Notes: generated by a model from the letters alone, not told the origin. Shown: positions 26,574-35,638, counted from the first letter of the stretch. The stretch is DNA of 64,000 bases from Paraburkholderia lacunae (GCF_003353175.1 NZ_QHKS01000019.1:92169-156168), one strand, 5' to 3'. Made by a program: numbers and translations.

Positions 26574-28295
26574 CTAAGCTTCTTTCGCGTCGCTGGTCTC
26601 TGTCGCTTCTTTGCCGTCCCGCGGACGCAGATGCCGCGCGGCCCGTTGCGACGCGACGACGATCAGCTTCATCGTCGCGCGCGTGGCGCCGACGAACAGC
26701 TTGCGGGCGGTACGCTCGTCGAACGCATCGAAGTCGACCTCGGTGAGGATCACGCACGGCGCCGCCTGGCCCTTGAAGCGATAGATCGACTCGAACAGCA
26801 CATCGCCTTCGCGGTACTCCGGGTTGCCGAACAGATCGTACTTGCCGGTGAAACTGCGCAGCCGATGCGGCCCGAGGTGATCCTGCGCGCTCATCGCCGA
26901 GCCTTCGCGGCCGCGAAACGACAACACCGCGATATCCTGCTTGCGGAACCCGAGCGAGAGCGCCTGCGTGATCGCGCGCTTGGTTGCATCGATGCTGCCC
27001 TCGACGGCGTTCGCTTCGTCATAGGCCGACAGCGAAATCTCGGAGCCGTCGAACGGACTGCCCGACCCGAGCCCCGCCGCGACCGGCACCGAGGAGCCGA
27101 CCACGTCGCGCACGTAGTCGAGAATGTCGCGCGGACTGCGGTAGTTGGTGGTCTCTTTCAGCGTGGTCCAGCCGGGCAAGGTAACCGGCTCGCGCATATA
27201 CAGATTCTGCAACGGGTCTTCGAGCCACCACCACGCGGCGCCGGGCCGTAAAAGGCGTTCGAGCGCGGCCACCCAGGACTGCTGGAAATCCTGCCCTTCG
27301 TCGACGATCAGCACGTCGAACTGCCAGCGCGCGTCGATCGGCGTTTGCGCAAAAATCGTTTCGAGCTGGTCGAACGCCCCGGAGGAAGTCCCCTTGGGGG
27401 ACACGTCGCCGGCCCGGAAATCCGGCTCGCGGCCCGCGTCGCGCGCGATCCAGTCGCATAGCTGGTGGTAGTTCGCCACCTTCGCCTCGGGCGGTGCGAC
27501 CCGCACGATGTGATCCGCGAGCGGCCGGTTGAAGCACACGTACAAAGGCCGCTGCCCGCGCGCCACGGCGTCCTTCATCACCTGCACCGCCAGTTGGGTC
27601 TTGCCGGAACCGGCCGTGCCGATCACGCGCAGCCGGAACGGCGAGAACTCGAGCCGCCGCGCCCATGTCGCGAGACCGCCGGCCAGCCGCGTGACGAGCG
27701 TGCCGGCCTGGCCGAGCAGCGCGCTAGTGTCGGGTGTGAGCGCGAGTTCGTCGGCGAGAAACTGGTGGATCTTCGGCGCGCAGGCAAGGCGCGGCTCGTC
27801 CGCGGGCAACGCGTCGCGAATGATCGCCGCGAGCCGGTCGCGGCGCGTCGCGTCGACGATGCGCGCGGGATTCACGCCGGCGATCGCCGCATCCTTGACG
27901 ATGTGGTCCGGACAATACAACAGCTCTTCGATGAAATACGTCCCCGCGCCGAACGCGGCGGTAAAGCGCCGGTGCATCCCTTCGACGGTGTGCGCGAGCG
28001 CGATCGCCACGTTGCGTTCCGTCTGAAGATAGACCTTGACGAGCCCCTTCGGCGTCTCGCGCAGGAAGCCGGTTTTCTGCTCGACGATCATCACGCGTCC
28101 CGACGGACTGACAATCACGAAGTCGGCCTCGCCGAACACCGAGAAGTTCTGATTCAGCCGGGTCCAGTGCACGCCGTGATAGACGGTGTAATCGTGCGGC
28201 AACGCGTGTTCCAGCAACGCGAGCGTTTCGCGTTCGCGTGCCGCTGCGCCGGTGGCGGCGAGGCTCTTCCAGTCGTCGGGGACAATGCGGGCCAT
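26574..28295 (-). CDS. NERD-domain nuclease/SF1 helicase
   Basis: A 573-residue protein. The N-terminal NERD nuclease-like domain (about 15-130) has NFSVFGEADFVIVSPSG and MIVEQKTG, giving the E-D-ExK pattern of the fold. The SF1 (UvrD/DNA helicase I-like) motor has Walker A GTAGSGKTQ (226-233), Walker B VLIVDEGQDF (328-337), TNYRSPRDI (motif IV/V region) and a late FVGATRATMKLIVVAS (motif VI). It is likely involved in DNA repair or foreign-DNA processing. It sits alone between the PRTase-HAD gene and a GST gene. Confidence 0.85.
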   Translation of the reverse strand: MARIVPDDWKSLAATGAAARERETLALLEHALPHDYTVYHGVHWTRLNQNFSVFGEADFVIVSPSGRVMIVEQKTGFLRETPKGLVKVYLQTERNVAIALAHTVEGMHRRFTAAFGAGTYFIEELLYCPDHIVKDAAIAGVNPARIVDATRRDRLAAIIRDALPADEPRLACAPKIHQFLADELALTPDTSALLGQAGTLVTRLAGGLATWARRLEFSPFRLRVIGTAGSGKTQLAVQVMKDAVARGQRPLYVCFNRPLADHIVRVAPPEAKVANYHQLCDWIARDAGREPDFRAGDVSPKGTSSGAFDQLETIFAQTPIDARWQFDVLIVDEGQDFQQSWVAALERLLRPGAAWWWLEDPLQNLYMREPVTLPGWTTLKETTNYRSPRDILDYVRDVVGSSVPVAAGLGSGSPFDGSEISLSAYDEANAVEGSIDATKRAITQALSLGFRKQDIAVLSFRGREGSAMSAQDHLGPHRLRSFTGKYDLFGNPEYREGDVLFESIYRFKGQAAPCVILTEVDFDAFDERTARKLFVGATRATMKLIVVASQRAARHLRPRDGKEATETSDAKEA

Positions 28296-28513
28296 GCGGT
28301 GCCTCGTCGGATTCGGGTGCGCTCATTGTACGCAACGCGCACGCGTTGCCGGCACGGCGGATTGCACCGTAGCGGGCAGCGCGGATTGCGCTCCGATGTG
28401 GTTCGGGGCGCGTGGCCCGACGCGTCGCAAAGCCGCGGCCTCGTGTATCGTTACCGGTTGAACGCCGCGCGAGGTGCGCGGCTCGCCAACTGTAAGAAAA
28501 AAGGATTCACCGG

Positions 28514-29140
28514 ATGATCAAGATCTGGGGACGCGCCAATTCGGTCAACGTCCAGAAAGTTTTGTGGTGTTGCGATGAACTGGTACTGCCGTACGAGCGC
28601 ATCGACGCAGGCCTCCAATTCGGCCGCAACAACGAACCCGACTATCTCGCGATGAACCCGACGGCCAAGGTTCCGACGCTGGTCGACGACGACTTCGCGC
28701 TGTGGGAATCGAATTCGATTCTGCGTTATCTGGTGCTGCAATATGGCGCATCGAGCCTCCTGTACCCGTCCGAGCCGAAACTGCGCGCGAGCATCGACCG
28801 CTGGCTCGACTGGTCGCTCTCCACGCTGCAACCCGCCGAGCGCCCGGTGTTCTGGGCCATCGTGCGCACGCCGGCCGCCGCGCGCGACGCCGCCAAACTC
28901 GCCGCCGACGTCGAAGCGGTCACCTTGTTGTGGCGGCTGCTCGACACGCATCTGCAAGGCCGCTTCTTTCTCGAAGGCGAGAAGTTCACGCTGGCCGATA
29001 TCGTGATCGGCGCGTACGCGAAACGCTGGTTCGGGCTGGACGGTATCGAACGCCCCGCTCTGCCGAATCTGGAGCGCTGGTATTCGCGCCTTGCAACGCG
29101 TCCGGGTTTCAAGAAATACATCGACTTCCCGCTGACCTGA
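28514..29140 (+). CDS. Glutathione S-transferase family protein
   Basis: A 208-residue GST. The thioredoxin-like N domain (1-80) begins MIKIWGRANSVNVQKVLWCC and has NPTAKVPTLVDDDFALWESN, with the cis-Pro and glutathione gamma-Glu contacting ES pair. The all-helical C domain has FTLADIVIGAYAKRW with the conserved Asp. AAGGATT precedes the ATG. The substrate is not predictable; it is monocistronic. Confidence 0.9.
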   Translation: MIKIWGRANSVNVQKVLWCCDELVLPYERIDAGLQFGRNNEPDYLAMNPTAKVPTLVDDDFALWESNSILRYLVLQYGASSLLYPSEPKLRASIDRWLDWSLSTLQPAERPVFWAIVRTPAAARDAAKLAADVEAVTLLWRLLDTHLQGRFFLEGEKFTLADIVIGAYAKRWFGLDGIERPALPNLERWYSRLATRPGFKKYIDFPLT

Positions 29141-29216
29141 GCCACTGTTCGGGCGGCCGCCATCGCCATGCTGCCGCCCTGCCACAGCCAGCCGCGATGG
29201 CCTTTATAATCGACGC

Positions 29217-29792
29217 ATGAAGACCGCCAAGCCCGCTGCAATCGCCGACAAAGCCACACCCGCCACCACCGCTCATCCTCATGGGCCAGGGCAGACGCAC
29301 GGCGCTTCGCAGGAGGCCGCCCTCGTGCTGGCCGAAGAATATTGCCGCGAGCGCGGCGAGAAGCTCACGCCGATCCGCCGCAAGGTGTTGGAATTGCTGC
29401 TGAATTCCGGGCGCGCCACCAAAGCTTATTCGCTGCTCGACGACATGCGGCAGATTCATCCCGGCTCGGCGCCGCCCACGGTTTATCGGGCGCTCGACTT
29501 TCTGCTGTCGGCGGGGCTCGTGCATCGGATCGAATCGATCAACGCGTTCACCGTCTGCCACGATCTGACCCAATGCCAGCACGGCATTCTGGTGGTCTGC
29601 CAGCAATGCGGCAACGTCACCGAACTGCATCAGCCGAAGCTGCGCCAGGCGCTGGTCGCGCAAATCGAAGACGCGGGCTACAGCCTTGCAAGCGATGAAA
29701 TCGAATTGAAGGGATTGTGTTCCGCCTGTCAGGCCAAGGAAGGCGCCGCCTCTGCGGCTGGTTCGGCAACGCCGGTGGCCGCCGCTAAATAA
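29217..29792 (+). CDS. zur: Fur-family regulator, probably Zur
   Basis: A 191-residue Fur-superfamily repressor. The winged helix is at about 38-110 (RERGEKLTPIRRKVLELLL, PPTVYRALDFLLSAGLVHRI). Zinc ligands appear as CQHG, CQQCGN (about 128-133) and CSACQ (about 168), the two Cys pairs of the structural site. The pattern and the conserved AYSLLDDMR match Zur more than Fur or PerR. An N-terminal Ala/Pro/His tail of about 30 residues is extra. No znuABC genes are adjacent. Confidence 0.78.
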   Translation: MKTAKPAAIADKATPATTAHPHGPGQTHGASQEAALVLAEEYCRERGEKLTPIRRKVLELLLNSGRATKAYSLLDDMRQIHPGSAPPTVYRALDFLLSAGLVHRIESINAFTVCHDLTQCQHGILVVCQQCGNVTELHQPKLRQALVAQIEDAGYSLASDEIELKGLCSACQAKEGAASAAGSATPVAAAK

Positions 29793-29831
29793 GAGCGGAG
29801 CTTGGCGAGTAGTGGCGGGGATTGGCCGTCG

Positions 29832-29864
29832 CGGTTTCCAGTGTCAAGGCGCTGGAAACCGTTT
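29832..29864. terminator. Hairpin after zur
   Basis: CGGTTTCCAG (29832-29841) and its complement CTGGAAACCG (29852-29861) form a perfect 10-bp stem followed by only TTT. Possible terminator or shared 3' structure for the convergent zur and receiver genes. Confidence 0.5.
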
Positions 29865-29890
29865 GGTGTCGAACTCGAAGCGGCCTGGAA

Positions 29891-29914
29891 TCGGGCCTGA
29901 AATCGGGCCTGAAA
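29891..29914. repeat. Two tandem 12-bp repeats
   Basis: TCGGGCCTGAAA occurs at 29891-29902 and 29903-29914 and continues with TCG. Between convergent genes; no function seen. Confidence 0.8.
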
Positions 29915-29932
29915 TCGCAGCCGCCAGACTGA

Positions 29933-30460
29933 TCAGCCCGCGGCGCGGGCGTCGATCGCGTCGTGCAGCAACGTGACGAGGTCTTCCGGCAACGCCGGTT
30001 TGGTCATGAAATGCTGGAAACCTTCGCCGATGCTGCGCAGCCGGTAAGCGTCGTCGGTGTGGCCCGTCAGCGCCACGGCTACCGAAGGCGCGTGATCGCC
30101 GCGAATCTCGTGATCGCGCAGCCGCTGGATCAGATAGAACCCGTCCATGGCCGGCAATTCGAGGTCGCACACCACGGCATCGGGCAACACGCGCAGCGCT
30201 GCCTCGACGCCCTCTTCCGCATCCGCCACCGCGACGACACGCGCGCCTTCCGCTTCGAGTAACAAAGTCAGCGATTCCCGGCTATCCGGGTCGTCTTCGA
30301 CGAGCACGATCGTGGCCTGATCGAGTCTCAATGCTCCGTTCATTTTCCGTTGCTGCTCTTTAAAACCGGTTAGACCGTCAGACGCGGCCAGCGTATCGCC
30401 CTGCTGTTGTTGCGGTTGACCGCGGAACCCGGCGGCTACGGTATGGGTGTTGCTGTTCAT
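29933..30460 (-). CDS. Single-domain response regulator
   Basis: The receiver fills residues about 50-170: acidic pocket VLVEDDPDS (55-57), phospho-acceptor Asp99 in VVCDLELPAMDG, Thr in VALTGHTDD and Lys in FMTKPALPED. No output domain follows, so it is a CheY/Spo0F-type stand-alone receiver. I list the ATG at 30460 (MNSNTHTV). The first 39 residues are Gln-rich with weaker codon bias, and the ATG at 30343 (MNGALRLDQ), giving 136 residues, may be the true start. No kinase is adjacent. Confidence 0.82.
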   Translation of the reverse strand: MNSNTHTVAAGFRGQPQQQQGDTLAASDGLTGFKEQQRKMNGALRLDQATIVLVEDDPDSRESLTLLLEAEGARVVAVADAEEGVEAALRVLPDAVVCDLELPAMDGFYLIQRLRDHEIRGDHAPSVAVALTGHTDDAYRLRSIGEGFQHFMTKPALPEDLVTLLHDAIDARAAG

Positions 30461-31010
30461 GGTTCGGACTCGCATTCACACGGCGAGTTGCATACAGGCT
30501 CGCGATTGTAAGGCATGGCCCGAGCGCAACGCGCCGCGCACACTACCGCGCAAAAATTTCACGTCGATGAAAAAACGACTCTCGGCATCGTTGTAATGTG
30601 AGGCAATGACCGGCCGATGCCGACACCCGATTCGCCGACGCAGCTCGCGCAAAGCCGGTTGCACGGTATGACACGTAGCGGCCCGCGCGGCATCTGTTCC
30701 GACATCCAGTGTTCTCTTGCGACGCCCGCAGGACGGCGCTCGGTGTGGCGTTCAGTGCGGCCATTCCCGCGCGGCGTGGACATCCACTCTGCGCATCCAC
30801 TCGTGAGGGAGCACATTGCGTGCCTCGCCGGTTTCACGCCACGGCTCGTTTATCGTCTATAGAAAGCCTGTCGCGCCACCCTCGGCGGTGGCGCTATCAT
30901 CGTGTCCGCGAGACCGCATCGGTTGCGTTCGACCGCCGCGCTGCGGCCCGCAATGTAATCAGCCGCTGATCGCCATCTTTTCGCTTCCCCACCTGAGGCC
31001 GCCCGACACC
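30461..31010. other. 550-base gap upstream of the RraA-like gene
   Basis: No supported gene. A perfect 8-bp hairpin (GCGCCACC at 30873-30880, GGTGGCGC at 30887-30894) lies in the putative leader of the RraA-like gene, close to a possible -10 (TATAGA, about 30859). Otherwise unremarkable GC-rich sequence. Confidence 0.5.
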
Positions 31011-31742
31011 ATGTCCGATCTCGACTCCGCCACACTCGAAGCGCTCCGCCATGTCAGCACCGCCACGCTGACCACCCAGCTATTCAAGCGCGGCTTGCGC
31101 AATACCTTCATGCAAGGCGTCGCGTCACTCGCCCCATACAGCGGCGCAAATCTGGTCGGACCGGCATTCACGTTGCGCAATATCCCATCGCGCGAAGACA
31201 TCGACGTGCTCGACCTGTTTGCCAATCCCGAGTACGCGCAGCGCAAATGCGTCGAGACGATTCCGGCAGGCCATGTGCTCGTGCAGGATTGCCGCGGCGA
31301 GCGCGGCAGCGCGTCGTTCGGCTCGATACTGACGCAGCGTTTGCAGGTCCGCGGCGTGGCCGGCATGGTGTCCGACGGCCCGGTGCGCGACAGCACGACG
31401 ATTGCCGCGCTCGGCATCCCGGTGTTCTGCGCGGGCGCGAGCGCGCCGCCGAATCTGATTCGCCACCATGCGGTCGATATCAATGTGCCGATCGGTTGCG
31501 GCGGCGTAGCCGTGTTTCCCGGCGATGTGATCGTCGGCGACGCGGACGGCGTGGTGGTGGTCCCGCGCGAGATGGCCGCCGAAATCGCGCAAGCTGCCGC
31601 CGAACAGGAGCAACTCGAAGAATTTCTCACCGGCCGCATCCGCACGGGCGCAGCGCTACCCGGCACGTACCCGCCGAACGACGCGACAAAAGCGGCTTAC
31701 GAAGTGTGGAAAAAGAATCGCGGCGCGCACAAACCACGCTAA
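31011..31742 (+). CDS. RraA-like aldolase/regulator
   Basis: A 243-residue RraA-family protein. The signature runs through GSILTQRLQVRGVAGMVSDG and PVRDST (about 105-130), carrying the Arg and Asp of the metal/pyruvate site seen in 4-hydroxy-4-methyl-2-oxoglutarate aldolases. Later DVIVGDADGVVVVPREMA is the other family hallmark. Members are either HMG/CHA aldolases acting on pyruvate-derived aldols or inhibitors of RNase E; an isolated Burkholderia copy is more probably an aldolase or decarboxylase. ATG 31011 (MSDLDSATLEAL) gives family length. Confidence 0.85.
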   Translation: MSDLDSATLEALRHVSTATLTTQLFKRGLRNTFMQGVASLAPYSGANLVGPAFTLRNIPSREDIDVLDLFANPEYAQRKCVETIPAGHVLVQDCRGERGSASFGSILTQRLQVRGVAGMVSDGPVRDSTTIAALGIPVFCAGASAPPNLIRHHAVDINVPIGCGGVAVFPGDVIVGDADGVVVVPREMAAEIAQAAAEQEQLEEFLTGRIRTGAALPGTYPPNDATKAAYEVWKKNRGAHKPR

Positions 31743-31752
31743 ACGCAACCGG

Positions 31753-32433
31753 CTACCGCCGCGGTCCGAGGCCGTGCGTCAGCAGCGCCACCGCATGCCG
31801 CGCGATCTCCTCGCCGCCGATATTGCGGCGCACCGGATCGTCACGCCACAGCTTCAAGGTGGCCAACGGCAGAATCGTCAGCCCGAGCAAGCTGACAAAC
31901 ACCAGCGACGGCTCCAGCTCCGCATTCAGACGCCCTTCCTTTTGCCAGCGCGCGATGCACGACAACGCCGCCTTTTGCTGCGCGTCGCCGAAGCGTTCGT
32001 GCATGCGCTGGCGCAGCAAGCCGCCGTCGCTGATCACTTCGCGCACCCACAGCGACGGGAACCACGGATTGTCTGCCGCGACCTGCACGAACCGCTGCGC
32101 AAGTTGCGCGATGGCCGCCACCGGATCGTCGGGATTGTCCTGGAACGGGCCGCTCAGCGCCGCGCGCAGCGGGACGAAACGCTCGTCGATCAGCACGTCG
32201 AGCAGCTGATCGCGCGTCTTGAAGTAGTAATGCACCATCGCCGGGGTGAAACCCGCCTCGCGAGCAATCGCCCCGAGCGTGGTGTCGACGATGCCCTGCC
32301 GCGCGAACAGCGCCAGCGCAGCGTCCAGTAGCCGGCCGCGCTGCTGCGGACCGCGCGCGGCGCCTGACGGCCTCCCCGGCCGCCGGGCCGCCGCGCTGTT
32401 GAAGCCCTGCTCATCGGACGCATTACGGGTCAT
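31753..32433 (-). CDS. TetR-family repressor of the divergent MFS exporter
   Basis: A 226-residue TetR regulator with a basic N-terminal tail (RRPGRPSGAARGPQQR). The HTH is at about 35-80 (LALFARQGIVDTTLGAIARE, AGFTPAMVHYYFKTRDQLLD). The C-terminal ligand domain has WVREVISDGGLLRQR, a common TetR_C element. It is divergent from a DHA2-type exporter across 75 bases that hold two overlapping promoters and a palindrome, the classic local-repressor layout. Confidence 0.9.
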   Translation of the reverse strand: MTRNASDEQGFNSAAARRPGRPSGAARGPQQRGRLLDAALALFARQGIVDTTLGAIAREAGFTPAMVHYYFKTRDQLLDVLIDERFVPLRAALSGPFQDNPDDPVAAIAQLAQRFVQVAADNPWFPSLWVREVISDGGLLRQRMHERFGDAQQKAALSCIARWQKEGRLNAELEPSLVFVSLLGLTILPLATLKLWRDDPVRRNIGGEEIARHAVALLTHGLGPRR

Positions 32434-32443
32434 TACTTTCAAT

Positions 32444-32472
32444 TTGACGACTAAAGGGATGTCGCATATATT
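32444..32472 (+). promoter_or_regulatory. Promoter of the MFS exporter
   Basis: TTGACG (32444-32449) and TATATT (32467-32472), 17-base spacing. It overlaps the opposing tetR promoter. Confidence 0.75.
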
Positions 32473-32496
32473 AACTTTCGAATTAATTAATTTCAA
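32468..32496 (-). promoter_or_regulatory. Promoter of the tetR gene with central palindrome
   Basis: On -, TTGAAA (32496-32491) and TAATAT (32473-32468) are 17 bases apart. Between them lies the 12-bp palindrome AATTAATTAATT (32481-32492), the probable repressor site that would block both promoters. Confidence 0.75.
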
Positions 32497-32508
32497 CGCA
32501 GTGGTGCC

Positions 32509-34020
32509 ATGAACCAATCTACAACGACTCAAGCCGCCGAGCTGGCGCACGAGAACGGTCACCCGCCGATCCGTCTGCTGTTTCCGGCGTTGCTGCTCGT
32601 CATGCTGCTCGCCGCGCTCGATCAGACCATCGTCTCGACGGCGCTGCCGACCATCGTCGGCGAGTTGGGCGGCCTCAACAATCTGTCCTGGGTGGTGACC
32701 GCGTACCTGCTCACCTCGACGATCGTCGTGCCGCTGTACGGCAAACTCGGCGATCTGTTCGGCCGGAAGATCGTGCTGCAAACCGCCATCGTGCTGTTTC
32801 TGGTCGGCTCCGCGTTATGCGGCATCGCGCAGGACATGACCCAGCTGATCGTACTGCGCGCGCTGCAAGGACTCGGCGGCGGCGGTCTGCTGGTAGTCAC
32901 CATGGCCGCCATCGCCGACGTGATACCGCCGGCCGAGCGCGGCCGCTTTCAAGGCGTGTTCGGCGGCGTGTTCGGTCTGGCGACGGTGGTCGGTCCGCTG
33001 CTCGGCGGCTTCCTGGTCGAGCACCTGACGTGGCGCTGGATTTTCTACATCAACCTGCCGCTCGGGGTGATCTCGCTGGTGGTAATCGGCGCGGTCTTCA
33101 AACCGCACGTCCGCCATGTGAAGCACACCATCGACTACATGGGCGCCGCCTTTCTCGCCGGCGCGCTGACCTGCATCATCCTGTTCACGAGCCAGGGCGG
33201 CACGATCCTGCCGTGGTCGTCGCCGCAACTTTGGTTCACGCTGTGCATGGGACTGGTGGCGATCGGGGGCTTCATCCACGAAGAGCGGACCGCCGTCGAA
33301 CCGATCATGCCGCTTGAACTCTTCAGGCAACGCACTTTTTTGCTGAGCAGCCTGATCAGCTTTATCGTCGGCGTGTCGATGTTCGGCGCGGTGACGTTCC
33401 TGCCGCTGTATCTGCAGGTGGTCAAAGGTTCGACACCGTCGCAAGCAGGCACGCAGATGCTGCCGATGATGGGCGGCCTGTTCGTGATGTCGATGGTGAC
33501 GGGCCGCATGATCAGCAAGATCGGCAAGTACCGCATGTTTCCGATTGCGGGCACGCTCCTCGTGGCTGTCGCGATGCTGCTGCTCGCCCGCCTGCAACTC
33601 ACCACGCCGATCCAAGTGATGTATATCGACATGGGCATTCTCGGCTGCGGACTCGGCATGGTGATGCAAGTGCTGATTCTCGCCGTGCAGAATTCCGTCG
33701 AGACGAAGCACATTGGCGTAGCCACGTCGGGCGCGACGCTGTTTCGCTCGATCGGCGGCTCGATCGGCGTGGCCGGCTTCGGCGCGGTGTTCTCGAATGG
33801 TCTCGCCGCGCGCCTCGAAACGCTGATTCCTCCAGACACCGAATTGCCGCACGCGCTTGGGCCCACCGCGATCCACCACCTGCCGCAAGCACTGCGCGAC
33901 GATTATCTGCAAGCGTTTGCCGGTGCGTTGCACACGGTCTATCTGTCGGCGGCATGCGTGGTGCTGCTCGCCTTCGCACTCGCGTGGTTCCTGAAGGACC
34001 ATCCGCTGCGCCAGCAGTGA
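32509..34020 (+). CDS. MFS multidrug exporter, DHA2 (EmrB/QacA) family, 14 TM
   Basis: A 503-residue drug:H+ antiporter. The DHA2 signature is visible in TM1 (LAALDQTIVSTALPTIVGEL, about 38-57), in the motif A loop (YGKLGDLFGRKIVL) and in motif C (GGVFGLATVVGPLLGGFL). The hydrophobic pattern suits 14 helices. No HlyD-type adaptor gene adjoins, so it probably acts alone at the inner membrane. Regulated by the divergent TetR. Confidence 0.92.
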   Translation: MNQSTTTQAAELAHENGHPPIRLLFPALLLVMLLAALDQTIVSTALPTIVGELGGLNNLSWVVTAYLLTSTIVVPLYGKLGDLFGRKIVLQTAIVLFLVGSALCGIAQDMTQLIVLRALQGLGGGGLLVVTMAAIADVIPPAERGRFQGVFGGVFGLATVVGPLLGGFLVEHLTWRWIFYINLPLGVISLVVIGAVFKPHVRHVKHTIDYMGAAFLAGALTCIILFTSQGGTILPWSSPQLWFTLCMGLVAIGGFIHEERTAVEPIMPLELFRQRTFLLSSLISFIVGVSMFGAVTFLPLYLQVVKGSTPSQAGTQMLPMMGGLFVMSMVTGRMISKIGKYRMFPIAGTLLVAVAMLLLARLQLTTPIQVMYIDMGILGCGLGMVMQVLILAVQNSVETKHIGVATSGATLFRSIGGSIGVAGFGAVFSNGLAARLETLIPPDTELPHALGPTAIHHLPQALRDDYLQAFAGALHTVYLSAACVVLLAFALAWFLKDHPLRQQ

Positions 34021-34480
34021 TCCGCTATCGGGCTGCGCCGCCGCGCCCCTGAATCGCGAGGTCGAACGCGCCCTGCTTCGACCTCGTTCTGCCTGATCGC
34101 CATACTTTGATCATCACGCTTTCGTCCTACTAATCGTGCAGCCGCATCATCACGCCGCAGTTGCGCCGTCGCTGTGAAAAAAACGCGCGGCTCATTCGTT
34201 CTGCCGACATATGCGGTGTTTCACCGTGTGTCGTCGTACCGACACGTACCGACAAAATGTGCGCCTGCGCACAAAAAGTAGGTGAGAACGTCGATTGACG
34301 TTCTCACGGAAACGCCACATATTTAAAGCGGTAATTTAAAGCAGTGGCACTGCATAACAAGGGCTTGAGCCCGACGTTCTTCAGCGCATGTGGATCGTGA
34401 TTTCCGCCGACATTGCTCCGGCCTCAGCACGATCTGGAGCATGCCGTACCGGCATTGTTTCCCACAGGTGGGTCCACAGC
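34021..34480. promoter_or_regulatory. 460-base gap with stacked direct and inverted repeats
   Basis: No supported gene. From left to right: tandem CGTACCGACA (34235-34244, 34245-34254); inverted repeat TGTGCGC-CT-GCGCACA (34258-34273); an 11-bp perfect stem GTGAGAACGTC/GACGTTCTCAC (34282-34292, 34297-34307); two ATTTAAAGC (34321-34329, 34334-34342); palindrome GCAGTG-G-CACTGC (34341-34353). A possible promoter TTGACG-N17-CATATT (34295-34323) overlaps the large dyad. Base composition is AT-richer than the surroundings. Confidence 0.7.
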
Positions 34481-35638
34481 ATGTCCACCCAGACACTACT
34501 CGGCCATAGTTTTCCGACGCCTTGCAAACGCTGTGGCGGTGCGCTGTACCGGCAGGTCGATTACTGCCCCTATTGCGGCGCGATACATCCGCTCGAAGGG
34601 GACCCGCACAAGCGCGTCGAGATTCCCAGCAGCCGCGCGAGCGCGATGAACAAATCGACGCCAAAGAGCAGCTTCGAATCGACGCCGCTGGCCGACACCG
34701 GCCACGACACTGGCCAGGACGCCGGCCTTGGCGAGGCCGATCGGGTCGAGGCCGAGATGCAGGCGCCGATCCTCACGTCGCCTGATGCACCCATTCCACC
34801 GCTCGCCAATCCGCCGCACTGGAGCGGCGGACGCGCAGCTTCAGTGCGGATGATGCTGATGGGTAGCGCGTCGATCGTCGTAATCGGACTAACGTATGTC
34901 GGCTATGCACTATTCAGCGACAACCACGAATGGCAGACCAGCAACACAGACGAGAGCGCCGACACCCATCGGGACGCGAGGACGGCGACGGGAATAATCG
35001 CGCTGTACAAACCTGCACTGTCACCCAAGCAACCCAACCAGCCCAACCAGCCCAACCAGGTTAGCCAAGCCAAGCCGATCAAGCCGGCTAATCCGGCAAC
35101 CGCCGCTCCGCCGGTTGCGCCCGCGTCCGCGTCCGCCCCCGCCGTCGCTGTAACACCTCCGTCAACGCCGCAGTTCCGCAATGCCGCTCAAGCCGTGCAA
35201 GCGGCGCGCGCGGCCTTTCACGCCAACGATCTGAGCGCAGCGCAAGCTGCGCTAAGCGCGGCGCAAACGCTGCAACCGGACAACGCCGACGCGCAGAATC
35301 TGCTGGGCGAACTGAAGCCGTTGACCGCACGCCGCGAGACCGCGTTGCAGGCGGCGCAAGCGTGCGCCGCGCAGCAGTTGTGGACCTGTGTGCGTCAACA
35401 CGCAAACGACGCACTTACGATCGACATAGGCAACGCCACCGCGAAGACCCTCCTCGAGCGTGCGATTCGCGAAACCGGTTGGGCACCGCTCAACTCGCAC
35501 GCCGCGGCAAGCGGCCCGGCGCAAGCCAGACAGCAGACACAGCCGCAGACGAAGCCGTCGCAAACCCAGTTGCAAGTGCCGCTGCCAAAGGATATGCCGG
35601 CGAACAGCAGTACCTTGGCGACAGCACCGGCACGGTAG
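34481..35638 (+). CDS. Zinc-ribbon, membrane-anchored protein of unknown function
   Basis: A 385-residue protein. An N-terminal zinc ribbon has CKRC and CPYC pairs (Cys15, 18, 29, 32). Then come about 90 polar residues, one transmembrane segment at about 123-143 (MMLMGSASIVVIGLTYVGYA), a Gln/Pro/Asn repeat (QPNQPNQPNQ), an Ala/Pro linker and an Ala-rich helical part at about 235-335 with TPR-like periodicity (FHANDLSAAQAALSAAQTLQ). A Gln-rich tail ends the protein. Topology would place the ribbon in the cytoplasm and the helices in the periplasm. AGGTGGG precedes ATG 34481. I do not recognise a named family. Confidence 0.7.
   Translation: MSTQTLLGHSFPTPCKRCGGALYRQVDYCPYCGAIHPLEGDPHKRVEIPSSRASAMNKSTPKSSFESTPLADTGHDTGQDAGLGEADRVEAEMQAPILTSPDAPIPPLANPPHWSGGRAASVRMMLMGSASIVVIGLTYVGYALFSDNHEWQTSNTDESADTHRDARTATGIIALYKPALSPKQPNQPNQPNQVSQAKPIKPANPATAAPPVAPASASAPAVAVTPPSTPQFRNAAQAVQAARAAFHANDLSAAQAALSAAQTLQPDNADAQNLLGELKPLTARRETALQAAQACAAQQLWTCVRQHANDALTIDIGNATAKTLLERAIRETGWAPLNSHAAASGPAQARQQTQPQTKPSQTQLQVPLPKDMPANSSTLATAPAR

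Noticed and set aside
26574..28295. Assignment of the NERD-helicase to a named anti-phage system
   Set aside because: No recognised partner genes (nuclease pair, methylase, TIR, etc.) are adjacent, and the neighbours are housekeeping-like.
30559..30969. Several 60-90 codon frames upstream of the RraA-like gene
   Set aside because: Overlapping in multiple frames on both strands with no codon bias or start signals.
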